DNA of 64,000 nt from Limnohabitans sp. Rim11 (GTDB lineage Bacteria; Pseudomonadota; Gammaproteobacteria; Burkholderiales; Burkholderiaceae_C). The first letter of the stretch is position 1. The number at the start of each line of letters is the position of its first letter. Made by a program: the position numbers and the translations under genes. The notes beneath the pieces are model-generated. The model saw only the letters and a list, made by a program, of their open reading frames with translations. It was not told the DNA's origin and ran no database searches. Positions 16,613 to 25,610 of the stretch are shown here, one piece after another. The DNA lies in NCBI RefSeq assembly GCF_001269365.1, contig NZ_CXOM01000003.1, forward strand, positions 310,001 through 374,000. Reading direction: 5' to 3'.

Positions 16613-18658
16613 ATGACCACAGTTCTCCAAAGTTTCGTCGCCGGCCGCTGGATCGGTCTGCAAGCTGCCCAAGCCCTTCACAGCGCCATCAATGGCCAAG
16701 AAGTGGCATTTGCCCATGCCGAGTCACTCGACTTTGCAGAGGCCCTCGCATACGGCCGAACCACGGGCCTAGAGGGTATGTTGGCCATGGATTTTCAACA
16801 ACGCGCTGCCGCTTTGCGCGCTTTGGCCAAATATTTAGGCGAACGCAAAGAAGAGCTCTACGCCATTTCAGCCCACACGGGTGCGACCCGCATCGACTCC
16901 TGGGTAGACATTGAAGGCGGCACAGGCACTTTGTTTGCCTATGCCGGTATGGCCGCCAGTGAATTGCCAAGTGGCAATTTGATTCATGAAGGCCCGGTGG
17001 CTTCTTTGGGCAAGAAAAATACTTTTGCGGGCACCCATATTTTGGTACCCCGTGGTGGTGTGGCTGTGCACATCAATGCTTTTAACTTTCCTGTGTGGGG
17101 CTTGTTGGAAAAATTCGCGCCCACCTTCTTGGCCGGTATGCCTTGTATCGGCAAACCAGCAACCGCCACCAGCTACCTCACGGAAGCTTTGGTGCGCATG
17201 ATTGACCAATCGGGCATCTTGCCCAAGGGCGCCTTGCAATTGGTCATTGGCAGCACCGGAGATTTGTTAGATCGCTTGGAGGTAGAAGATGTGGTCACCT
17301 TCACGGGCTCAGCAGACACGGCAGCCAAGTTGCGCGTCAATGCTAACTTGGTTCGCAACAGCATTCCATTCAATGCAGAAGCCGACTCTTTGAACTGCGC
17401 CATCTTGGCCGATGACGTCACACCCGATGACGAAGAATTTGATTTGTTCGTCAAAGAAGTGGTGCGAGAAATGACGGTCAAGGCCGGTCAAAAATGCACC
17501 GCCATTCGCCGCGCTATCGTGCCGCGCAAACACCTAGACGCAGTGGCAGAAAAAATCAAAGCCCGCTTGTCGAAAGTGGTGGTGGGCGATCCTTCCGTTG
17601 AAGGCGTCAAGATGGGTGCCTTGGCTTCCAAGTCACAACAAGCAGACGTTGCTGAGCGTGTGGCCATGCTGCGCCAAAGTGCCGAGTTGGTTTGCGGTGG
17701 TGATGCCAATTTCAGCCTGGTGGGCGAGGGCGTGGCCAATGGCGCGTTCTTCCAACCTACTTTGCTTTTGTGCCAAAAACCCATGAGCACCGACAGCGTT
17801 CACGACCTTGAAGCCTTTGGTCCAGTCAGCACGCTGATGCCCTACGACAACATGGAAGAAGCCATGGCTTTGGCCAAGCGCGGCAAAGGCAGCTTGGTGG
17901 GATCCTTGATGACTAAAACCCCAGAAGTTGCAGCCCAAGTGGTACCCCGCCTGGCAGCCAACCACGGCCGATTGCATGTGCTTGACCGTGAATCTGCGGG
18001 TGAATCAACAGGCCATGGCTCACCTTTGCCATCTTTGAAACACGGCGGTCCCGGCCGTGCAGGCGGGGGTGAAGAGTTGGGCGGTATTCGCGCAGTCACA
18101 CACATGATGCAACGCGCTGCGGTGCAGGGTTCTCCCACCATGCTGACCGCCATCACGCGTGAATATGCACGCGGTGCCAAGGTCATTGAAACAGGCACTC
18201 ACCCCTTCAAACTTTACTTTGAAGAGCTACAAATTGGCGAGTCCTTATTGACCGCCTCCAAGGTTATTGGCGAAGCCGACGTCAAAGCCTTTGGTGAACT
18301 CACGGGTGACATGTTCTACATGCACTTTGACGACGAGGCGGCCAAGGCTTCTGCCTTTGGCAAACGCATTGCACACGGCTATTTGGTTTTGTCAGATGCC
18401 GCCGGTTTGTTTGTGGTGGCCGAACCGGGCCCTGTGTTGGCCAACTACGGCTTGGATACTTTGCGATTCGTCAAGCCAGTTGGCTTGGGTGACAGCATTC
18501 AAGTTCGCCTGACTTGCAAACGCAAAATTGATCGCAACAAAAAGGACGCCAACGGGCAAGGGCAGGGCGTTGTGGCATGGGATGTCGAAGTGACCAACCA
18601 AGACAAAGAACTGGTGGCCAGTTACGACATCCTGACTTTGGTTGCCAAAAAGCGTTAA
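16613..18658 (+). CDS. paaZ: PaaZ: oxepin-CoA hydrolase / 3-oxo-5,6-dehydrosuberyl-CoA semialdehyde dehydrogenase
   Basis: 681 residues, the length of bifunctional PaaZ. The N-terminal aldehyde dehydrogenase domain (1-510) has Glu256 in NAEADSLN and Cys295 in AGQKCTAIRR, the same numbers as in E. coli PaaZ. The C-terminal MaoC-like hydratase domain (about 530-681) has Asp566 and His571 in GDMFYMHFDDEAA and AHGYLVLSDAAGLF. The enzyme opens the oxepin ring in aerobic phenylacetyl-CoA catabolism and oxidises the aldehyde. No other paa genes are in the window, so it may serve a remote paa cluster or a related CoA-ester pathway. Confidence 0.94.
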   Translation: MTTVLQSFVAGRWIGLQAAQALHSAINGQEVAFAHAESLDFAEALAYGRTTGLEGMLAMDFQQRAAALRALAKYLGERKEELYAISAHTGATRIDSWVDIEGGTGTLFAYAGMAASELPSGNLIHEGPVASLGKKNTFAGTHILVPRGGVAVHINAFNFPVWGLLEKFAPTFLAGMPCIGKPATATSYLTEALVRMIDQSGILPKGALQLVIGSTGDLLDRLEVEDVVTFTGSADTAAKLRVNANLVRNSIPFNAEADSLNCAILADDVTPDDEEFDLFVKEVVREMTVKAGQKCTAIRRAIVPRKHLDAVAEKIKARLSKVVVGDPSVEGVKMGALASKSQQADVAERVAMLRQSAELVCGGDANFSLVGEGVANGAFFQPTLLLCQKPMSTDSVHDLEAFGPVSTLMPYDNMEEAMALAKRGKGSLVGSLMTKTPEVAAQVVPRLAANHGRLHVLDRESAGESTGHGSPLPSLKHGGPGRAGGGEELGGIRAVTHMMQRAAVQGSPTMLTAITREYARGAKVIETGTHPFKLYFEELQIGESLLTASKVIGEADVKAFGELTGDMFYMHFDDEAAKASAFGKRIAHGYLVLSDAAGLFVVAEPGPVLANYGLDTLRFVKPVGLGDSIQVRLTCKRKIDRNKKDANGQGQGVVAWDVEVTNQDKELVASYDILTLVAKKR

Positions 18659-18741
18659 GCCAAGTTGACACTAAATCCCCACGATTCTTAAGCCTAATTG
18701 GCAGGCAGCTTGGCAAATCAAGCCGCTTCATTTCTAATAGG

Positions 18742-18962
18742 CGCATCGTTGGGGAGTAGCTAAATTCCTTTGTGTTCAGTGAAAAGCGCGGATTCATTTC
18801 CGGCAGCACGAAGGAATCAACAAATCGTCATTACGGAGTATTTACTCTCGGTTTGTTGGGCATATAACTGATTCATAACAAGCAAAGCAAGACCTTCGAT
18901 CTCTCGTGCCACAAGTGCGTCTAAAGCATTTGTGACTTGTTCGGATCGTTATTGAAGGTCTT
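18742..18962 (+). ncRNA. yybP-ykoY (manganese) riboswitch upstream of terC
   Basis: The gap between paaZ and terC (18659-18964) contains the invariant yybP-ykoY elements: GGGGAGTAG at 18751-18759 and GCAAGACC at 18887-18894, about 140 bp apart with paired regions between. ATCG (18745-18748) can close the element with CGAT (18897-18900). AAGACCTTC (18889-18897) is perfectly complementary to GAAGGTCTT (18954-18962), which contains the probable Shine-Dalgarno of terC. This gives a simple on/off switch: metal binding frees the ribosome site. Family knowledge: this class senses Mn2+ and controls TerC/Alx-type exporters. The remaining part of the gap, 18659-18741, shows nothing recognisable. Confidence 0.82.
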
Positions 18963-18964
18963 TC

Positions 18965-19672
18965 ATGGAATTGTTTTCAGTGCCATGGTGGTCAGCGTTG
19001 TTGGCCATCATTCTCATCGACTTGGTTTTAGCTGGCGACAACGCCATCGTCATTGCGCTTGCTGCGCGCAACCTCCCACCTGAACATCAAAACAAAGCCA
19101 TCGTCTGGGGAACCGTCGGTGCCATTGTGGTTCGCTCTGCCATGACGGTGGGCGTGGTGTGGCTGCTCAAAATACCTGGCCTCATGCTGGTCGGCGGCTT
19201 GGGCCTCTTGTGGATCGCCTACAAGCTCATCTCAGACACTTCTGAAGACGAGCATCAAGGTGTGGGTGCTACCACATTCTGGGGCGCTATGAAAACCATC
19301 ATCGTGGCAGATGCGCTCATGGGCGTCGACAACGTGTTGGGTGTCGCAGGTGCAGCCAATGGTTCTTTTGACTTGGTGGTCATTGGTTTGCTGATTAGCA
19401 TTCCGATCGTGGTGTTAGGTAGCAAGTTGGTGTTGCGCTTGGTCGAAAAATGGCCCGTGATCATTCACCTTGGTGCCGCTGTTTTGGCTTTCACTGCTGC
19501 GCAAATGATCATCAATGAAAAGTTACTCGATCCTGTGTTTGATGGCGGCGAAACCATCAACAACTTGGCTCGTGGCGCCACTTACATCGTGGCTGTCGCT
19601 GGTGTCTTGGCAACAGGCTGGTGGGCGACCCGCAAACAGGTGCAAGAAGAATCAGAGACGCAATCCATCTAA
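18965..19672 (+). CDS. TerC-family membrane protein (probable manganese exporter)
   Basis: 235 residues with about seven membrane segments. The acidic membrane motifs are IDLVLAGDNAIVIALAARNL near residue 18-37 and VADALMGVDNVLGVAGA near residue 115-131, characteristic of the TerC/YjbE family. The family is linked to Mn2+ export, and the upstream yybP-ykoY element supports control by Mn2+. GAAGG at 18954-18958 is the ribosome site and lies within the switching helix. The next gene starts 26 bp later and probably shares the transcript. Confidence 0.93.
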   Translation: MELFSVPWWSALLAIILIDLVLAGDNAIVIALAARNLPPEHQNKAIVWGTVGAIVVRSAMTVGVVWLLKIPGLMLVGGLGLLWIAYKLISDTSEDEHQGVGATTFWGAMKTIIVADALMGVDNVLGVAGAANGSFDLVVIGLLISIPIVVLGSKLVLRLVEKWPVIIHLGAAVLAFTAAQMIINEKLLDPVFDGGETINNLARGATYIVAVAGVLATGWWATRKQVQEESETQSI

Positions 19673-19698
19673 TCAATTTTTTAACCAGGAGAAAAATA

Positions 19699-20154
19699 AT
19701 GGAAACATTTATTGTTTACATAGACGACAAGCAATATGCACTCCAACAAGTTATACCAATGCTGCCAGCGAGTGAACAAACACCGCAGGCTGCAAATTGG
19801 ATTTTGATTGGATGCCCGCCTCGCTTGAATCGACATACAGGTCGTTGGTTGACTCATACTGCACAAAAAAAATGGCGCCAAGAGTGGACGCAAGAAACGA
19901 CCGCTGAATTGGCTCAAAAACTTGAAGGTGGTGGCAACACTGTCAGCGTTCGAGTTGCGCACGGTGCTTTGTCGGAGTTGACCAAACAGATCAAGGGTGA
20001 AGTGGGCCTCGCGCGCGTCATTGATGCTCGCCGCCCCAAGCTATCTGTTAATTTGGATCCTGTTACCGCAGAGCAACCACAAGAAAAGTCCACGTGGGCT
20101 TTACCCAGTGGTGTCTTGGCAATGAGTGCTGCCATTGTGATGGCCAGCGAATAA
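19699..20154 (+). CDS. Hypothetical protein downstream of terC
   Basis: 151 residues from the ATG at 19699, which has a good AGGAG site 11 bp upstream. No family is recognised. The N-terminus METFIVYIDDKQYALQQVIP is hydrophobic-alternating, like a beta strand/helix start; the middle is basic and Trp-containing (about residues 35-70); the C-terminus ends with a mildly hydrophobic stretch LPSGVLAMSAAIVMASE. It is co-directional with terC and ended by the terminator at 20172-20209, so it may be under the same manganese riboswitch. No signal peptide is obvious. Confidence 0.75.
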   Translation: METFIVYIDDKQYALQQVIPMLPASEQTPQAANWILIGCPPRLNRHTGRWLTHTAQKKWRQEWTQETTAELAQKLEGGGNTVSVRVAHGALSELTKQIKGEVGLARVIDARRPKLSVNLDPVTAEQPQEKSTWALPSGVLAMSAAIVMASE

Positions 20155-20171
20155 GTTATTTAGGCGCCCAC

Positions 20172-20209
20172 AAAAAAGCCCCTCAAGCGTTTGCTTGAGG
20201 GGCTTTTTT
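20172..20209. terminator. Bidirectional Rho-independent terminator between the terC operon and rpoD
   Basis: AAAAAAGCCCCTCAAGC (20172-20188) and GCTTGAGGGGCTTTTTT (20193-20209) are perfectly complementary over 17 bp with a 4-nt loop. A run of A on one side and T on the other serves both convergent transcripts. Confidence 0.95.
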
Positions 20210-20246
20210 CATGGAATCAAGATTGCAATGATGCAATCTTGTGTGC

Positions 20247-22913
20247 TTACATCGTATCGATGAAGCTGCGAAGCTTGTCGCTGCGGCTTGGGTGCTTCAA
20301 CTTGCGAAGTGCTTTGGCCTCTATTTGACGAATGCGCTCGCGCGTCACATCAAACTGTTTGCCCACTTCTTCCAAGGTGTGGTCGGTTGACATTTCAATG
20401 CCAAAACGCATGCGCAGCACTTTGGCTTCGCGTGGTGTGAGGCTGTCCAAGATGTCTTTGACCACATCGCGCAAACCAGCTTGCATGGCGGCATCGATAG
20501 GCGCCGTGTTGGCGCTGTCTTCGATAAAGTCACCCAAGTGGCTGTCGTCGTCGTCACCGATGGGCGTTTCCATGGAGATCGGCTCTTTGGCAATCTTCAT
20601 GATCTTGCGAATCTTGTCTTCAGGGATTTCCATCTTCTCGGCCAAGATGCTGGCATCGGGCTCAAAGCCAAATTCCTGCAAATGCTGACGCGAAATACGG
20701 TTCATCTTGTTGATCGTCTCGATCATGTGAACGGGAATACGGATGGTGCGGGCCTGGTCCGCAATAGAGCGGGTGATGGCCTGACGAATCCACCATGTGG
20801 CATAAGTGGAGAACTTATAACCACGGCGGTATTCGAACTTGTCCACGGCCTTCATCAAACCGATGTTGCCTTCTTGAATTAAATCAAGGAACTGCAAACC
20901 GCGGTTGGTGTACTTCTTTGCAATGGAGATGACCAAGCGCAAGTTGGCTTCGATCATTTCTTTCTTGGCGTGACGTGAGGCACGTTCGCCAGCGTTCATG
21001 CGCTTGTTGATGTCCTTGAGTTCGTCCAAAGGCACCACCACGCTGGTTTGCAAGTCTGTCAGCTTTTGCTGCAAGTCTTGCACAGGTGGAATGTTTCGGC
21101 CCATGACGGCACTCCAAGGCTTGCCAGCTGCCGCTTGTTTTTCAATCCATTTCAGATCAAGCAAGTGGGAGGCAATGCGTTGGTTATTCTTGTCACGACC
21201 GCTGAATTCGGCAATGAACATCTCTTGGGGGTATCCGCACTTGTCCACAATGATGCGACGCAATTCGCGTTCTTTTTTACGGACATCGTCCACATGGCCA
21301 CGCACCATGTCGCACAGCTTCTCAATGGTTTTGGCTGTGAAACGAATGGTCATCAGTTCGTCAGACAATTCCTTCTGGGCTTTTTGGTAGGCAGGAGTGC
21401 CCCAGCCTTCTTTGGCAGAAATTTTGTGAACTTTTTCGAAGAGTTCAGTGATGCGGTCAAAGCGTTCCAAGGCTTGGTTCTTCAGTTCTTCCAATTTCTT
21501 GGTGAGGGCTTTGGAGCCGCCTTTGCCGTCGTCGTCATCCGACTCGTCAAATTCGTCGAAGTCTTCCTCGGCCACATAGTCGTCGGCTTCGTTGATGTTG
21601 GAGAAACCATCGACAACGGTGGAGATGACGATTTTGCCTTCGCGAATTTCACCAGCCAAACGCAAGATTTCTGCAATGGTGGCGGGCGATGCGCTGATGG
21701 CGGTCATCATGTCCATCAAGCCGCCTTCGATGCGCTTGGCAATTTCAATTTCGCCTTCGCGTGTCAGCAACTCGACGGTGCCCATTTCGCGCATGTACAT
21801 GCGAACGGGGTCTGTGGTGCGGCCGAACTCACTGTCGACTGTAGACAAAGCGGCTTCAGCGGCTTCTTCGGCTTCTTCTTCCGTAGAACCTGTGGGCGCG
21901 TTGTCTGTGATGATCAGTGTTTCGGCATCGGGTGTTTGTTCGTAAACAGCCACACCCAAATCGTTCAGGGTTGCAATCACCACCTCAAGAGTTTCTGCGT
22001 CGACCAACTTGTCGGGCAAGTGATCGGAAATTTCGCCGTGGGTCAGGTAGCCACGAGTTTTGCCCAACTTGATCAATGCCTTCAGGCGTTGACGGCGTTT
22101 GGCCATGTCTTCTTCGGACAAAACCGTTTCGTCCAATCCAAATTCTTTCATCAAGGCGCGTTCTTTGGCCTTGCTGATCTTCATGCGCAGGGGTTTGACT
22201 TTTTCAGTGGACTCTGGAACGGGCTCACCAGCCAAATCGTCTTCGATGTCACTGAGGTCTTCTTCTAGGGGCGCAGCACTTTCGGCCTTGGGCTTGCGGC
22301 CGCGTTTGGCACCCGTTGACTTAGCGGGGTCAGGTACGCTTGTTTTGCTAGGCTTGGCTTCGGGAGCGGCCTTGGCAGCGTCTTTGGCCTTGATTTTTTC
22401 TTCTGCTAGTGGGGCTTTTTTGTCAGCCTTCTTATCCACTGGTTTAGCGACTGGCTTAACAACAGCTTTAACAACAGGTTTAGCAGCAGACTTGGCTGCT
22501 GCCTTGGTCGCTACGGGCGCTGCTGCCTTAGCCGCAACTTGCACGGCTGGTTTTTTGGCGGCGACAGGTGCTGCCTTTGCATTGGTTTTGACAGGGGGCT
22601 TGGAAGGCGTCGATTTTTTTGAAACGGGCACTGAACTGACTTTCTTGGCCGGCGCAGATTTGACAACGGGCTTGGCAGCAGGTTTGGCGGGTGCTTTGGC
22701 AACTGGCTTTGCAGGTGCTTTGACGATTGCCTTGCTGGGTGTTTTGACCGGTGTCTTGGCTTTGGCTGGACTTGTTTTTCCGTTTGTTTTGGCAACGGGC
22801 TTGGCCATGGGCTTAGCCGATGGTTTAGCAGGTGCTTTGACAGCGGGCTTGGCTGATTTTTTGCCAGAGGCGGCTTGTGCTTTGACGGGCTTCTTCGGCT
22901 TTTGAGCGGGCAT
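20247..22913 (-). CDS. rpoD: RNA polymerase primary sigma factor RpoD (sigma-70)
   Basis: 888 residues from the ATG at 22911-22913. Conserved regions 2-4 are clear: [20 protein letters not shown] (region 2.3-2.4), [18 protein letters not shown] (region 3), and [17 protein letters not shown] with [17 protein letters not shown] (region 4.2). The first 230 or so residues are an unusually long Lys/Ala/Pro repeat tract (APAKP/AKPVAK units) before region 1.1, making it much longer than E. coli RpoD (613). Acidic runs ([15 protein letters not shown]) mark the non-conserved insertion. It lies downstream of dnaG as in the classical macromolecular-synthesis operon, with an own promoter between them. 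Confidence 0.96.
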   Translation of the reverse strand: MPAQKPKKPVKAQAASGKKSAKPAVKAPAKPSAKPMAKPVAKTNGKTSPAKAKTPVKTPSKAIVKAPAKPVAKAPAKPAAKPVVKSAPAKKVSSVPVSKKSTPSKPPVKTNAKAAPVAAKKPAVQVAAKAAAPVATKAAAKSAAKPVVKAVVKPVAKPVDKKADKKAPLAEEKIKAKDAAKAAPEAKPSKTSVPDPAKSTGAKRGRKPKAESAAPLEEDLSDIEDDLAGEPVPESTEKVKPLRMKISKAKERALMKEFGLDETVLSEEDMAKRRQRLKALIKLGKTRGYLTHGEISDHLPDKLVDAETLEVVIATLNDLGVAVYEQTPDAETLIITDNAPTGSTEEEAEEAAEAALSTVDSEFGRTTDPVRMYMREMGTVELLTREGEIEIAKRIEGGLMDMMTAISASPATIAEILRLAGEIREGKIVISTVVDGFSNINEADDYVAEEDFDEFDESDDDDGKGGSKALTKKLEELKNQALERFDRITELFEKVHKISAKEGWGTPAYQKAQKELSDELMTIRFTAKTIEKLCDMVRGHVDDVRKKERELRRIIVDKCGYPQEMFIAEFSGRDKNNQRIASHLLDLKWIEKQAAAGKPWSAVMGRNIPPVQDLQQKLTDLQTSVVVPLDELKDINKRMNAGERASRHAKKEMIEANLRLVISIAKKYTNRGLQFLDLIQEGNIGLMKAVDKFEYRRGYKFSTYATWWIRQAITRSIADQARTIRIPVHMIETINKMNRISRQHLQEFGFEPDASILAEKMEIPEDKIRKIMKIAKEPISMETPIGDDDDSHLGDFIEDSANTAPIDAAMQAGLRDVVKDILDSLTPREAKVLRMRFGIEMSTDHTLEEVGKQFDVTRERIRQIEAKALRKLKHPSRSDKLRSFIDTM

Positions 22914-23158
22914 GATGGACCTCAATACTTCAAACTGGCTAGGAAACAAACGCTGCGCCACAAACTTCTGGCGCGAGAGGAAATGCAAACAAAGACCTGC
23001 GAACAGATCACATGAGGTGCATTGGTTTTAGAGGCAAGATGTCTGGGCGAACATTTGGAGTGCAGTCCTTGCGGTAATTTGGCCGTCCCTGGAGGGGAGT
23101 TGCGCTGAGGCTTTGGCCGGGTCCGGAGGTGCTGCTGTCGCTCTTGCCTGAGGGGTGG

Positions 23159-23188
23159 ATTATACCCAAAACCCCCCAGCAAACTCAA
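23159..23188 (-). promoter_or_regulatory. Candidate sigma-70 promoter for rpoD
   Basis: On the minus strand a -35 TTGAGT (23183-23188) and a consensus -10 TATAAT (23159-23164) are 18 bp apart, immediately after the dnaG stop. The transcript would have a leader of about 240 nt before rpoD. The leader is G/C-rich and can fold, but no known riboswitch or RNA class was recognised in it. Confidence 0.6.
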
Positions 23189-23193
23189 TGAAT

Positions 23194-25230
23194 TTATGAA
23201 TTCATCAGGGTGCGGCGTCTCTGCTGCAGGGCACGCCACCTGTTCAAGGCCTCAGGGTCTTGACTGGTTTCGACGGCTTTCAAGGCCTCGGTTTCAAGTT
23301 CTTTAAGGCGGTCCATCAGCATCATGTTGAGCAATAAACGCAGTTCTTGATGGGCCTCTCCTGGCTCAAAGTCTGGGTTGGTGCCGGGTTCTGAGGGAAC
23401 GTGTTCTGCCATGAGTTTTTGGGCAAAACTTGAAAAATCTTGGGATTTGATTTCTTCTTGCAAGGTGCCCCAAGCAAGTGGACCATGGTCATGAAACTGG
23501 CTTTCAAGCCAACGCATCAATTGACCGTGTTGGCCCGGTAAATCGCACAACATGCCATGGTCTTCAGCCGACAGACTGTCCCACAAAGCCATGTTGGACA
23601 AAACCAGCCGAATAGCATGGTCGGCCCTGCTTGCAGGTTGCGTTCTGGGACCTAGAGAAGCACCACTCGAATCGTTTGTGCCTCCCACTAAGCGCCATTT
23701 GCCTTGGGCGTCTTGCTGCCAGGTTTTGCCATCTGGCCGTGCCCTGCGGCCAGAGCCGTTGCTGTACGCATTGCGATTGGGTTGATAAGGGGAGGGCGAA
23801 GCCTCTGGGTCATAAATTGCGTTGGTGTTGGCAGACGCACCCATCGGGGGAGTCCCAGACGTGGCTTGAAATCCGCCAGCGGGACGGCTATTGGGCGCAT
23901 TGCGTGGCTGGCTTCGGGCTGCTTGCGCTTCAGCTTGTTGCAGCCACAAACCGGCCAATTCTGCAGGATCGAGTTGGATGAGTTGCGCCAATTCGGACAG
24001 CAACTGGCGTTTCAGGGCCCCATCTGGCAAGGCGCGCCACAAAGGGCTGGCGTTGCTAGAGAGGTGGGCTCGGCCTTCGGCAGATTGAAGGTCGCAGTCT
24101 TCTGAGGCCACTTCAATTAAAAACTTAGACAGAGGTGTGGCCTGTGCCACACAACTTGAAAAAGCCTCAGAGCCCTTTTCACGAATGTAGCTGTCGGGGT
24201 CGTGTTCCTGAGGGAGAAACAAAAACTTGATGCTGCGCACATCAGAGGCGTAACTGAGGGCGCCGTCTAAGGCTTTTCTGGCGGCACGTCTGCCAGCGTT
24301 ATCGCCATCAAAACTAAAAACAACCGAGTCCGTGAAGCGGAACAATTTTTGGACATGGTCTGGCGTACAAGCCGTGCCCAAGGTGGCCACTGCATTGGGA
24401 AAACCCCATTGCGCCAAGGCCACCACATCCATGTAGCCTTCGGTGACCAGTACATAGCCTTCGGCATGAATGCTGTCCCTGGCTTCAAACAAGCCATAAA
24501 GTTCCCGGCCTTTGTGAAAAACGGGCGTTTCGGGGGAGTTTAAATATTTGGGCGTGCCGTCTCCCATGACGCGGCCACCGAAACCAATACATTCGCCCTT
24601 GATATTTCGAATGGGAAACATCACACGGTCTCTAAACCGATCGTAGCGTTTGTCATCGTCTTCATTCACGATGACCAGCCCAGTTTCAACCAGCAGGGGG
24701 TCGTCGTAATTTGGAAAAACACTGGCCAAGCTGCGCCAACCCTCAGGGGCATAGCCAAGGCCAAAGCGTTTGGCTATTTGACCCGATAGCCCACGCCCTT
24801 TGAGATAGGCCACAGCTTGCGGCGCGCTTTTCAGGTGTTGGCGATAAGATTCACCCGCTTTTTCAAGCATGTCGCTTAGGGTGGTTTGCTTTTGTTTTTG
24901 CTCAGCCGCTTTGGCGCGGTCTTGAGGTGACACATCGTCTTCTGGCACGGTCATGCCTGTTTGTTGCGCCAAGTCTTTCACGGCTTCAATGAAGGTCATG
25001 CCTGCATGCTCCATTAAAAAACCAAGGGCATTGCCGTTTTTGCCACACCCAAAACAATGAAAAAATTGCTTGGTCGGACTGACGGTAAAGCTAGGAGATT
25101 TTTCACCATGGAACGGGCACAAGCCCATGAAATTGGCGCCGCCTTTTTTCAGTTGGACATAGCGTCCCACCACCTCCACAACATCAACGCGGGAAAGTAA
25201 TTCTTGAATGAAAGACTGAGGAATGGCCAC
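23194..25230 (-). CDS. dnaG: DNA primase DnaG
   Basis: 678 residues from the GTG at 25228-25230 (VAIPQSFIQELLSRVD). The zinc-binding domain has Cys38, His41, Cys59 and Cys62 (CPFH...CFGC). The TOPRIM core shows VTEGYMDVVALAQWG and FSFDGDNAGRRAA. The C-terminal helicase-binding part follows a low-complexity linker (about residues 415-530, Gly/Ser/Asn/Arg-rich). It makes RNA primers at the replication fork with DnaB. The frame is open for 26 more codons upstream, but that stretch reads through a terminator hairpin, so the GTG is preferred. Confidence 0.95.
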   Translation of the reverse strand: MAIPQSFIQELLSRVDVVEVVGRYVQLKKGGANFMGLCPFHGEKSPSFTVSPTKQFFHCFGCGKNGNALGFLMEHAGMTFIEAVKDLAQQTGMTVPEDDVSPQDRAKAAEQKQKQTTLSDMLEKAGESYRQHLKSAPQAVAYLKGRGLSGQIAKRFGLGYAPEGWRSLASVFPNYDDPLLVETGLVIVNEDDDKRYDRFRDRVMFPIRNIKGECIGFGGRVMGDGTPKYLNSPETPVFHKGRELYGLFEARDSIHAEGYVLVTEGYMDVVALAQWGFPNAVATLGTACTPDHVQKLFRFTDSVVFSFDGDNAGRRAARKALDGALSYASDVRSIKFLFLPQEHDPDSYIREKGSEAFSSCVAQATPLSKFLIEVASEDCDLQSAEGRAHLSSNASPLWRALPDGALKRQLLSELAQLIQLDPAELAGLWLQQAEAQAARSQPRNAPNSRPAGGFQATSGTPPMGASANTNAIYDPEASPSPYQPNRNAYSNGSGRRARPDGKTWQQDAQGKWRLVGGTNDSSGASLGPRTQPASRADHAIRLVLSNMALWDSLSAEDHGMLCDLPGQHGQLMRWLESQFHDHGPLAWGTLQEEIKSQDFSSFAQKLMAEHVPSEPGTNPDFEPGEAHQELRLLLNMMLMDRLKELETEALKAVETSQDPEALNRWRALQQRRRTLMNS

Positions 25231-25269
25231 AGGTCTATTTTCACTCAAGTTCAGCCTGACTTGGCCAAA

Positions 25270-25296
25270 AAAAAGCCCCGCATTGCAGGGCTTTTT
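25270..25296 (-). terminator. Rho-independent terminator upstream of dnaG
   Basis: AAAAAGCCC (25270-25278) and GGGCTTTTT (25288-25296) pair around an inner GC/GC stem, and T/A runs flank both sides. On the minus strand it ends the small secreted-protein gene whose stop is at 25312. Confidence 0.85.
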
Positions 25297-25311
25297 CTCG
25301 AAATTCAAAAA

Positions 25312-25545
25312 TCAAGGAGATTTCTTTTTGGCCTTTGGTTTTTTCTTTTTGGCAGTTTTCTTGGCGGCCTTGGGGGCCTCAGCGGCAGGCTTGCTTGCGG
25401 GTGCAGCAGCAGGTGCTACTGCAGGCGTTGGGGATGGGGCAGCGGCGGGTGCGGCTGGCACAACAGGTGCAGTAGGTGCTGCAGTTTGAGCGACAGAAAC
25501 CAAAGCCAAAGTGCTAAGAGCACTGGCAACGATGAATTGATGCAT
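25312..25545 (-). CDS. Small Ala/Pro/Lys-rich exported protein, unknown function
   Basis: 77 residues from the ATG at 25543-25545, which is preceded by AAGGAAG. Residues 1-20 form a signal peptide ending near SVAQ. The mature part is an Ala/Pro-rich spacer followed by a strongly basic tail of KK/AKKK units. Similar low-complexity proteins are common in Burkholderiales between housekeeping genes, but no function is known to me. The composition resembles histone-H1-like proteins, yet the signal peptide argues for a periplasmic location. Own terminator follows at 25270-25296. Confidence 0.65.
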   Translation of the reverse strand: MHQFIVASALSTLALVSVAQTAAPTAPVVPAAPAAAPSPTPAVAPAAAPASKPAAEAPKAAKKTAKKKKPKAKKKSP

Positions 25546-25610
25546 GAAACTTCCTTCAAAAAACATGACCTTTTGAGGATACAACGAATCAGAAGCAGTT
25601 CAGTCTGATC

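Noticed and set aside
22440-22900. Short repeats in rpoD that could suggest a CRISPR array or satellite
   Set aside because: They are in-frame codon repeats (Ala-Lys-Pro units) without constant spacing or spacers, and the frame stays open through them.
21048-22905. Long plus-strand open frames of 406 and 268 codons opposite rpoD
   Set aside because: They are antisense shadows of the conserved sigma factor and its repetitive Lys/Ala/Pro tract; the proteins are low-complexity and have no ribosome sites or recognisable domains.
25231-25308. Extended dnaG start at 25308
   Set aside because: The added 26 residues are encoded across a Rho-independent terminator; primase homologues begin at the AIPQSFI segment.
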